Positions 56,491 to 63,643 of a DNA stretch of 64,000 bases are shown here, piece by piece. How positions within the stretch are numbered: position 1 is the first letter of the stretch; every line of letters begins with the position of its first letter. The position numbers and the translations under genes are program-made. The stretch comes from Stieleria neptunia (GTDB lineage Bacteria; Planctomycetota; Planctomycetia; Pirellulales; Pirellulaceae): NCBI RefSeq assembly GCF_007754155.1, contig NZ_CP037423.1:9792938-9856937 (forward strand), read 5' to 3'. The notes beneath the pieces were generated by a model that saw only the letters and a program-made list of their open reading frames with translations, searched no databases and was not told the origin of the DNA.

Positions 56491-56693
56491 GCAAGCTTTC
56501 GTTCTCGGATCAGATGGAGCTGGAAGGTTCTAACGTCTTCGACGGTTGCCTGGTCGAGCGGTTTTTCGATAAAGTCGGCAAACTTTCGCACGTGATAGGT
56601 GTAGGCGTCGATGGTGGCTTCGGCCATGTTGCGGATCACCATGTCTTCGGCGAGCCGCTTGGTGAGTTTGCAGGTTCGTTTTTTGTGTGACAT
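56430..56693 (-). pseudogene. Tyrosine recombinase, N-terminal fragment
   Basis: An 87-residue ORF starting MSHKKRTCKLTKRLAEDMVI followed by RNMAEATIDAYTYHVRKFAD and ATVEDVRTFQLHLIRER, the SAM-like core-binding domain of phage-type integrases. The catalytic domain (R...HxxR...Y) is absent. The ribosome binding site CAAGGACAAGC is good, so a short product might still be made. Recombinases of this kind commonly lie next to IS91-type transposases; this one is not an integron integrase by these residues. Confidence 0.72.
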
Positions 56694-56968
56694 CACGGTT
56701 GCTTGTCCTTGTTGTGAAACAGAGTTCAAAAGAAGTTCGCGCCGCAGCGTGCGGGGAACACAACAAGGGTGCGTCAACGAGCAAAAAGCGCAAGTTAAAA
56801 CGTCAGGCAAAGCACCAAGAAAGAGACCGTAAGAACGCCCAGCGCACACAACTAGCTAACCGCAAAAGCGCCTACAGGCGCGCCGAAAGACAGACGCGTT
56901 GTGACCCTCACACGCTCACCGCACCGACAAGAGAAAACGGTCACGCCAATGAAGTCGCTGCCGATTAA

Positions 56969-57059
56969 GTTCAACGGCGGTGGTCACCGCGTCGGCGCGA
57001 TCGACCCAAACTCAAAAACAAACTCAACTCGCCGACTGCGGTGCACCACATGGTTCACG
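56969..57059 (-). other. attC-like recombination site
   Basis: Cores GTTCAAC and GTTCACG. Arms GGCGGTGGTCACCGCGTCGG and CCGACTGCGGTGCACC pair around CCCAAACTCAAAAACAAACT. Nearly identical to the site at 63565. Confidence 0.76.
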
Positions 57060-57648
57060 CGGTCGGCCACGACGACAGCCCGAGCCAGCATCGGTCTGTG
57101 CCAATGTACTCCATCGAAATCGCCTTGGGAAATTTCACTCCCCTTGCTGTACCGATCTCATTGTGGAGTCGGGATGAAGCCCGGAGGGCTGGCACAATGC
57201 TTGCCGGTGGTGTCAGCCACCGGTATCGAAAGAACGGATTTGCTGAGGCCTGGAAGGCCGGCACAATGGGTCTCCCGGTCCACGCCAAGCCCGGGCATTG
57301 TGTCGACCCGCTGGGCCTAGGGCGCTCCTTTGAATCCTCCCCCGGTGGCTGACGCCACCGGCAGACACTCTACCGGCCCTCCGGGCCTGAAAGCCGCCCT
57401 CGTACTCAGCACCGTGGTACTCGTGCTCGTACTCGAATCAACAGGCGTCGGTTTGTCTTCCTCGGCCGAGTCGACCGCGCACCTGTCGAACGATGACATC
57501 AAATGCGAATCTCAGGAAACAGAAGCTCGATGAAATCAGATGGGCGTCCTATGGGTCACGATCCAACGACGGCGAATCAATTGCCACAAAAGAACGCGAG
57601 AAGACGCAAAAGAAGAAGTGGACGCTGTCGTCAGGCGTGGGTTACCAG
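57060..57648. repeat. Non-coding cassette filled with repeat family R2, copy b
   Basis: No supported gene. It follows copy a closely: GGTCGGCCACGACGACAGC at the start, CCAATGTACTCCATCG, GGTGGTGTCAGCCACCGG and its inverted partner, then CGTACTCAGCACCGTGGTACT and CAATTGCCACAAAAGAACGC near the end. Confidence 0.65.
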
Positions 57649-57739
57649 CGTGAACGTCACGGATCACGCGGTCGCCGCGAGCGATCCTCCACTTCAAAAA
57701 CCACGACTCGGCGACTCGTCGTGCATCCGATGGTTCGTC
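57649..57739 (-). other. attC-like recombination site
   Basis: Cores CGTGAAC and GTTCGTC. Arms GATCACGCGGTCGCCGCGAG and CGGCGACTCGTCGTGCATCC pair. Shares its left arm with the site at 54673. Confidence 0.78.
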
Positions 57740-57856
57740 GGGTCTACGATCGTTGGGGTCGCGATTCGCTAGTGATTGTCAACAAGTTACTCGGTGTGAA
57801 CTGCCGTGGGCAAACAAACGTGGCAATCTCTGGCGAGCAGTCAACGGTTCGTGGTA

Positions 57857-58159
57857 TCAATCGACGGTTTGTGATTCTGGTGTCCATGTGCTCGTGCGTA
57901 TCGCGCGATCGACCCAATTTGCAGGTCTAAAAAGTAACGATGATACACGGTGTTCGACACTTTCTGGGTCAGGGAATCCGTAGTGTGGTTCAACGTACGT
58001 CTTTATTTCCCCGGTTTCCAGCCATGCAATCTCCTCTGTCGGTTCAACCATCGCTGCATATGCCGATCCGTACAGCACTGCGATCACGCCGGCTGCAAGT
58101 ACGACCAAGCGGCGTCGCTGGCTCGGTGAAGTATCGGTCTCGTCTGACATCGTCTTCAA
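57857..58159 (-). CDS. Cassette gene: single-pass membrane protein
   Basis: A 100-residue protein: a short basic N-terminus, one helix (RRLVVLAAGVIAVLYGSAYA) and a charged C-terminal domain (EEIAWLETGEIKTYVEPHYG). Function unknown. Between the stop and the attC at 57649-57739 are about 115 bases without a gene. Confidence 0.55.
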   Translation of the reverse strand: MKTMSDETDTSPSQRRRLVVLAAGVIAVLYGSAYAAMVEPTEEIAWLETGEIKTYVEPHYGFPDPESVEHRVSSLLFRPANWVDRAIRTSTWTPESQTVD

Positions 58160-58176
58160 AGGGGCCTACTTACTCC

Positions 58177-58307
58177 GACGAACATCAGCGATCACCTCGC
58201 ACACGGACCACTACGATTGAGATGGCGTGAGCGTGATGAAGGCGGTCGGTGTGAAAGTTTGTGTATCGCAACAATGAGTGTGCTGGGGTGCATCGCCGGG
58301 TTCGTGG
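58177..58307 (-). other. attC-like recombination site, unit 1 of tandem pair
   Basis: Cores GACGAAC and GTTCGTG. Arms CAGCGATCACCTCGCAC and GTGTGCTGGGGTGCATCG pair. A longer centre (about 70 bases) than other sites. Confidence 0.68.
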
Positions 58308-59045
58308 CGTCGGTCGGCACGCCGGTTGGAACGACCGTCGCGGCTTGCCAATGTACTCGATCGGAATCGCCAAGGGAAATGCGAGCGTCCCAATCTGCAG
58401 CCGGCATGTCAGGCGTCGGTCGTCAGCGTTGAAGTCGTCAGGCGTCGGTTTGTCTTCGTCAGCTGAGTCGACCGCGCACCCATCAAGCCATGACATCAAA
58501 AGCGAATCACTGGAAACAGAGGTTCGATGACATCAGGTGGGCCAACTTCGAGCGCACTAATCAGCAGCATGGACGACAGGCGTTGGCCCATCGCAGCCAC
58601 GTCTACCGCCGCGAACATCAGCGATCACCTCGCACGCAGACCTCTACGATTGAGTTGGCGTGAGCGTGATGATCGAAACGGGGTGAAAGCTTGTGTCTCG
58701 CGGCAACGAGTGTGCTGGGGTGCATCGCCGGGTTCGTGGCGTCGGTCGGCACGCCGGTTTGGAACGATCGTCGCGGCTTGCCAATGTACTCGATTCGAAT
58801 TGCCAAGGGAAATTCCGGCGTCCCAATCTGCAGCCGGCATGTCAGGCGTCGGTCGTCAGCGTTGAAATCGTCAGGCGTCGGTTTGTCTTCGCCAGCCGAG
58901 TCGACCGCGCACCCATCAAACCATGGCATCAAAAGCGAATCCCAGGAAACGGAGGTTCGACGACATCAGGTGGGCCAACCTCAAGCGCACCAATCAGCAG
59001 CATGGACGACAGGCGCTGGACCATCGCAGCCACGTCTACCGCCAC
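58184..59045. repeat. Tandem duplication of a non-coding R2 cassette, period 433 bp
   Basis: The segments 58180-58612 and 58613-59045 are nearly identical over their length, including CCAATGTACTCGAT, CAATCTGCAGCCGGCATGTC and CGCACTAATCAGCAGCATGG / CGCACCAATCAGCAGCATGG. Each carries one attC. No gene is supported; the minus-strand frames that appear in both are low-complexity and not matched by similar frames in the other R2 copies. Confidence 0.82.
58610..58738 (-). other. attC-like recombination site, unit 2 of tandem pair
   Basis: Cores CGCGAAC and GTTCGTG, with the same arms as the site at 58177. Differs from it by a few substitutions in the centre. Confidence 0.68.
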
Positions 59046-59134
59046 GAACGGGGCGGTTCACCCAGTACGGGCGAAAGACGTTGTGATGGCCTATTATCGA
59101 TCCACCCGTACTTGGGTGCAACCGATGGTTCCCC
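59043..59134 (-). other. attC-like recombination site
   Basis: Left core CACGAAC, right core GTTCCCC. Arms CGGTTCACCCAGTACGGG and CCCGTACTTGGGTGCAACCG form a long stem with one bulged base, one of the best in the array. Confidence 0.78.
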
Positions 59135-59167
59135 GTGATTCAAGGTTCTAGTGTCGGTGAGTCGATT

Positions 59168-59542
59168 CTAAATCCCGAAGAACGCGACAAAGAAGTACCA
59201 GGAAAGTGAGAAGACTAGGAACGATATTGCGATCACGAATCCGTAGTGATGTAGTGCGAAACGCTTAACGAACGCCGTGCAGAGTGCGACGGCACCAGTG
59301 ACAATCGCCGCAAGAATCAAGCCACCATCGAGAAACCCCCAAAAGAACCCGAACCCCAGATGCGGTTGAAGGTACGGCGTACTCAATGCGTTTTCGGTCA
59401 GCCCGCCGTAGTATGCGGACACCGTCGTGATGAACACAAACGATAGGAAGGCGGGCCGCCGAGTCCAGAAACGTGTCGCCAACGTTTCGGCAGATGCATC
59501 TGGAATCGCGTGGTGTTGTGGCTCGTACGGATTCGGCTTCAT
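59168..59542 (-). CDS. Cassette gene: polytopic membrane protein with NPYEP motif
   Basis: A 124-residue protein beginning MKPNPYEPQHHAIPD. The N-terminal Asn-Pro-Tyr-x-Pro motif is common in small planctomycete membrane proteins. Three to four hydrophobic helices follow (LSFVFITTVSAYYGGLTE, GLILAAIVTGAVALC, YGFVIAISFLVFSLSWYFF). Function unknown. Confidence 0.65.
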   Translation of the reverse strand: MKPNPYEPQHHAIPDASAETLATRFWTRRPAFLSFVFITTVSAYYGGLTENALSTPYLQPHLGFGFFWGFLDGGLILAAIVTGAVALCTAFVKRFALHHYGFVIAISFLVFSLSWYFFVAFFGI

Positions 59543-59587
59543 CCACCGCTAGAGCCCAACAATCGTGATGCATTGCGCAATTTCCGT

Positions 59588-59679
59588 CGGGGAACGTCCG
59601 GGATCAGCGGGCGGCGGGAGTTGACATTGATCTCACCAAAAACCGCACCACCGCCGCTCCGTTGCATCCCATGGTTCGT
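59588..59679 (-). other. attC-like recombination site
   Basis: Left core GGGGAAC, right core GTTCGTC. Arms GGGATCAGCGGGCGGCGG and CCGCCGCTCCGTTGCATCCC pair imperfectly around TCACCAAAAACCGC. Confidence 0.74.
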
Positions 59680-59701
59680 CGCATGAATTGCCTATAAACA
59701 G

Positions 59702-60842
59702 TCACTCTGAATTCCAAGGGAAATTGACCTGTAGCCCTAATGGATCGTTGCTCAGTACTTTGGCATCAAAGCGACCAAACATTTCGCGTGCCCAGACTGA
59801 GAATTGGTCAATGTCACGTGATTGGGTTAACAAAGTGAATTCGCCATGTTCGTTGGTTCTTGCACCTCCGACGACATGACCTGCTTCGGAGCACGAAACC
59901 GCAGTAAATCGAAGGGGTTTACCGTTGCCATCTGTGATCGTTCCTTCTACGGAAAGAAGTTGCGGAAGACGCACGTCACCAAGATCGACGTGCCTGTCGC
60001 CAGGCGAAATTAATCGCTCAATGTCTTCTTCAAGCCAAAGCGTAGCATGGGGGGTAAATACTGTTCGGCCGATCTCTAGGGATCCTTCCGGTACGCATGC
60101 CGAAAAGCGGCCGTCCTCACTGGTCTGTACATAGCCACCCCGATCGACTGCCTCGATATGGCGAACATGCACTCCGGCTCCCGCAACCGGCGATAAGCCA
60201 TCGCTTGTTTCAGACACGAGTCTTCCCGTTATCTGACAACCGAGTTCGGTTGTGAAAGACACCTCGGTTGTTTCTCCTGGTCGAACGCGCCAAGGGCCAG
60301 GCTCACTCGGAACAAGTACATACTTATCATCGTGAAAGGACGCAGTAATTTCTAGGATCCCTGTTGTCATAGGTATCTCGAAGGCGCGTTGTTGCGGATT
60401 GCGTAGACGATGAAATCCGCGTACTGAGGCATTAGCATCTGAAAACAGTCGCAGTTCCTTGATGGACTCAAGGGCAACCACGTCTTCTATTGCAAGTCTG
60501 ACAGTCCCAGTCTCAGCGACAGTGAATTCGTTCGTCCCGCCTTCAGCAATTGAAAATCGTTGTTCACCAAAACGAACACTCCTTAGGCGAAACTCAGTTG
60601 CCTCAATTGTGTATGCCAACGGGAATTCTGCTTCTCCAGACTCATCAGTGATTTCTCTGCAGTCCTTCCACAATTCTTCCGGCACCTCTGACGCAACAGT
60701 GACGCCATTGTGGACGGCGAAGAGCCTGGAAACGCCTACGAACCGACTGTGGAGAGGTTGACTATTCTGCGCATAGAAAGAAGCAGTTGTTTGATTCTCA
60801 GTTGATCGCGAGATTCGCGCTCCGTACCAAGGCTGTTGTAAT
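59702..60842 (-). pseudogene. 3' part of an IS-interrupted cassette lipoprotein gene
   Basis: Continues the gene cut at 62617. Read in the frame of the 5' part the junction gives AELQ then QPWYGARISRSTENQ, so the halves fuse in frame and encode a protein of about 506 residues. This part is beta-rich with carboxypeptidase-regulatory-like repeats (ADGNGKPL-type pattern in VEGTITDGNGKPLRF; GCQITGRLVSETSDG). An ORF begins within the IS end (at 60856) but that start is an artefact of the insertion. Confidence 0.78.
60835..60842. repeat. Target site duplication, left copy
   Basis: GTTGTAAT directly before the left inverted repeat; the same eight bases stand directly after the right end at 62617-62624. 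Confidence 0.88.
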
Positions 60843-62616
60843 GGGTGCATTCCCATTTAGTTGACGCAAAAATCACGTTAATCGTCGGCCGAAAGGAGTT
60901 GTTGGTCAGTGGCTTCAACTTTGCAGCTCATTGGACGAGGCTCCCAGTGCCAACTGTCGCTTGCCTGGGTGCGACGGAATTCGGCCAGCTCGCCGATTGA
61001 TTCATCCCAACGATTAGGAATCAGATGAGCGCGAACTTGAAGCATCTGCTCCGCGTTTTCGCTTTTCCAAAACATTGCATTGCTCTTTAGACGCAAATTG
61101 ATCACGCGGCGAATGCTGCTTTCGATCGCCCCGCTACCACAAGGGATTCCGCTGCGACGATAGGCAGGGTAACTCAACCGACCCGCTTCACCATGTCGGC
61201 AAAGGTAATGGATTTCTGTTTCCAGTTCTGTGGCCGATTTTCCGACGCGTTCTAGGCCGGCGAGCTCATCAACCACTCGCCGCCATTGACCGTTTCGCAG
61301 CAGCGTTCGGTACTGACGATAAAGCCCCTGGCGGACGTCTGCGTCGAGCCCAAGCGAAGCAAGCGCTTTGGAAACGTGATGCACCGCATGGCAGCAGTCC
61401 AAGACCTGATGCGTGACGACGCTCGTGAGTCCCGCATATTGAATGATGCGATCAATACGATCCCAAATCCAGGGGGCGCCATCGGCGACGAACGTCACGC
61501 TATGTGCCTCCGCGGCTCCGAGCCGATGCAGATGCATCGCAACCAATTCGGCGATCGCGTCGGGCCCAGTCAGGGTGCCGTCGATCGTCGCTTCATGCTC
61601 CTTCACCATCCGCCCCTGCTCGTCGTGAACAAAAATCGTCATCAGTTTAGGCTCCCGCCAGTCCGCTTCAAACGAGCGTGCAGGTTTCTTTGCCGAGCGC
61701 CCGGGCGAGTCAGCTTGCCCCTGAGCGACATCATCGCTTGACGCATTGGAAGTCGATGCAGGTAGCATTTTGCCGCGTATTTTCATTCTTCCGCCATCAA
61801 TTTGCACCGACACTCGTTTCCCGGCCAATTCACCGGTGCTCGCCAACTTGCCCTGCCGAAACAGTTTGAGCCGATGCCGTCGTAGGCGCAATAAGCCGTC
61901 GCCAGATTGATAGGCGATCCGTTTGACCGCCTTGATATCAAGTGTGATACCATCGCGAACCAGTTCTCGGTGAGCCACTTCGATCGAAGGACACAATGCC
62001 ACTTGGCGTGCCACGCGACTCTCCAGCGCGGGCGAGACGCCTTTGCCGAACCCGAATTGAGCAAGCGAAACATGCAAGCCGACGCGGGGCGAATCGTCTC
62101 GACCAAGCAACTTTTTCTTAGGGGCACAGTAGAGCGCTGTGGCCCAGAACAGCATGCCGCCGAGCAAACGAACGGCGACCCTAGTCTCGCGCCCTTTCTG
62201 AAGCGGTCTTGAGAAGTTGACCCGACTCGATTGGCATGCCTTTTCAAAACCTTTTTCGATCATGGTCGCGGAGATCAGCCCGGCGACGACCATGTCCGCA
62301 CCGCGGGCAAAGGCATCATGGATGGTTCTTTCCAGCGTTGCGAGTTGCTCGGGATGATCTGAGATCCGTTGTTTCCAGAGCGTAACTTTGGGAACCAACT
62401 GAGCGTAAAAGAGCGCGAGCATTTCTTCGGCCGACTCAATCCGTTCACCATTCTCTTGCCCCATGTCTAGTCCTTGCATTGTCGTCGGCATCCTTGCTAG
62501 GCGAGTGGAAAATCATCCTTGAATCGCCCAAGATACCGTCAACACCGGATCCAGAAACAGCAGCCAAGCCCCCGACGGGTTGCTAGCAAAAACGTCAACT
62601 AAATGGGAATGCACCC
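60843..62616 (-). mobile_element. ISKra4-like insertion sequence
   Basis: A complete element of about 1774 bases. Terminal inverted repeats of 24 bases (60843-60866 and 62593-62616; they begin GGGTGCATTC and end AGTTGACG reading inwards) match perfectly. It carries one transposase gene on the minus strand and has 8-bp flanking duplications, so it looks like a fairly recent insertion. Confidence 0.9.
60878..62491 (-). CDS. ISKra4-family transposase
   Basis: A 537-residue DDE transposase. The blocks VSVQIDGGRMKIRGK, TFVADGAPWIWDRIDR, LDCCHAVHHVSKAL and CGSGAIESSIRRVINLRLKS match the ISKra4 / DUF-type family, with the catalytic acids in IDGG, VADG and the Glu in AIESS. The N-terminal half holds a helical DNA-binding part. 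The frame is intact and the gene almost fills the element. Confidence 0.85.
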   Translation of the reverse strand: MPTTMQGLDMGQENGERIESAEEMLALFYAQLVPKVTLWKQRISDHPEQLATLERTIHDAFARGADMVVAGLISATMIEKGFEKACQSSRVNFSRPLQKGRETRVAVRLLGGMLFWATALYCAPKKKLLGRDDSPRVGLHVSLAQFGFGKGVSPALESRVARQVALCPSIEVAHRELVRDGITLDIKAVKRIAYQSGDGLLRLRRHRLKLFRQGKLASTGELAGKRVSVQIDGGRMKIRGKMLPASTSNASSDDVAQGQADSPGRSAKKPARSFEADWREPKLMTIFVHDEQGRMVKEHEATIDGTLTGPDAIAELVAMHLHRLGAAEAHSVTFVADGAPWIWDRIDRIIQYAGLTSVVTHQVLDCCHAVHHVSKALASLGLDADVRQGLYRQYRTLLRNGQWRRVVDELAGLERVGKSATELETEIHYLCRHGEAGRLSYPAYRRSGIPCGSGAIESSIRRVINLRLKSNAMFWKSENAEQMLQVRAHLIPNRWDESIGELAEFRRTQASDSWHWEPRPMSCKVEATDQQLLSADD

Positions 62617-62624
62617 GTTGTAAT
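62617..62624. repeat. Target site duplication, right copy
   Basis: GTTGTAAT directly after the right inverted repeat of the ISKra4-like element, matching 60835-60842. Confidence 0.88.
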
Positions 62625-63004
62625 TCGGCATTGCTGACGTGGAAAGCGGAGAGCCCAATTGAAGGACTGTAGACCCAAAGCGTTCCACGCTCCGATTGCC
62701 GTAGACTCTGAGGCTCAAAGCTGGCGCGCCCACCCTCGATCGAAACAGGCACTATGACTCGATCAAGTCCGGCAAAAACGTCAGATAGCCTTAAGACGAC
62801 CCTGACGTCTTGCACGCGTTTGCCTTTGTCGTCCACAACCTCGACACTGAATTCGTTTGAGGTTGGTGTGGAACGAAAATCAAGACTTGCCTGTACAAAT
62901 GCAATTGGTTTCGCGTCACGAGAAGTCGATGTCGATTCTCCACATCCAAACACGAACAAGGAACAGGATAGGGATAGTGCTGACCAAACGACAGATCGGT
63001 CCAT
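62617..63004 (-). pseudogene. 5' part of an IS-interrupted cassette lipoprotein gene
   Basis: Starts MDRSVVWSALSLSCSLFVFG with lipobox FGC (ATG at 63004; a TTG at 63073 would add 23 residues). Then FVQASLDFRSTPTSNEFSVE and VRVVLRLSDVFAGLDRVIVP, an immunoglobulin-like fold pattern. After the target copy GTTGTAAT the frame runs into the IS and stops at 62513. Joined to 59702-60834 it gives 506 residues (388 + 1133 bases, divisible by three). Function unknown; perhaps a surface-exposed protein. Confidence 0.78.
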
Positions 63005-63076
63005 GAGGAAATTGACGCGATGAAGAAATCGTGGAAATGTAGTGTCGCTCACGTGAATTTCAGTTCTTGCCAAGTC

Positions 63077-63166
63077 GACGAACGGCAGGCATCACCGAGA
63101 TCGCGCGATAGATCCGACACTTTGAAAACGCCGACTCGCGATCTTCGGTGGATGCCATGGTTATCG
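63077..63166 (-). other. attC-like recombination site
   Basis: Cores GACGAAC and GTTATCG. Arms GGCATCACCGAGATCGCG and CGCGATCTTCGGTGGATGCC form a stem with few mismatches; centre CCGACACTTTGAAAACGCC. The stop of the following gene is in the right core. Confidence 0.8.
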
Positions 63167-63538
63167 CCTCTCGTCAATCCCTTCGGGCCACCAAGCGTCG
63201 GCAACTTCCGTCAGTTGAAGACGCCCGTCGGGATCGTGGGAAGTAACATACCATTTCGTCGCAATAAAAGCCATTTCACCTGCCCTCGCATCCTGGTGAC
63301 GGCTCAGCCAATCCGACTTGGATTTTGCGGCATGTTGTTGGATGTCGTAGCGTGCGTAGAACGAATCCATCGTCACGCTGTGTTTAGCGTGCATGAAATC
63401 AACAGCTGCTCGCGCGCACAAATCAATCGCTCGGCGTTCAGCATCCGTGACCCGATCGGAGCCGACCAAGGATTCGAGTATTGGGCCGATCTTGTCGAAG
63501 TCAAGTTCGTCTCGATCATCTTGCGAAAGCATTGGCAT
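63161..63538 (-). CDS. Cassette gene: hypothetical protein
   Basis: A 125-residue soluble, helical protein (FDKIGPILESLVGSDRVTDA, RRAIDLCARAAVDFMHAK, WLSRHQDARAGEMAFIATKW). Function unknown. The TAA stop lies in the attC core at 63160. Upstream of the start the sequence runs for only about 30 bases before the next attC-like core. Confidence 0.65.
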   Translation of the reverse strand: MPMLSQDDRDELDFDKIGPILESLVGSDRVTDAERRAIDLCARAAVDFMHAKHSVTMDSFYARYDIQQHAAKSKSDWLSRHQDARAGEMAFIATKWYVTSHDPDGRLQLTEVADAWWPEGIDERR

Positions 63539-63564
63539 TGCCGCGAAAAATCGAATCTCTAATT

Positions 63565-63643
63565 GCGATAACGGCGGTGGTCACCGCGTCGGCGCGATGG
63601 ACCAGAACTCAAAAACAAACTCTACTCGCCGACTGCGGTGCAC
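63565..63643 (-). other. Truncated attC-like site
   Basis: Left core GCGATAAC and arms as at 56969 (GGCGGTGGTCACCGCGTCGG and CCGACTGCGGTGCACC), but the right end is missing: ACATGGTTCACGC present at 57047-57060 is deleted here. Probably non-functional. Confidence 0.6.

Larger units (their letters stand above)
55833..56975 (-). mobile_element. Internally deleted IS91-type element with tyrosine recombinase fragment
   Basis: Module 4. On the minus strand it starts at the GTTGAAC core (56975) and ends at a hairpin (GATCTATCCG, 55840-55849, facing CGGATAGATC, 55863-55872) directly before GTTCGCC (55826-55832). It carries the first 70 residues of a tyrosine recombinase and the last 190 of an IS91-type transposase. 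The missing middle of both genes implies one deletion. Modules 1-3 match its right end but have lost the reading frames. Confidence 0.75.

Noticed and set aside
56430..56693. Integron integrase (IntI)
   Set aside because: The N-terminal residues fit recombinases that accompany IS91 elements; there is no catalytic domain and no IntI-specific patch to see.
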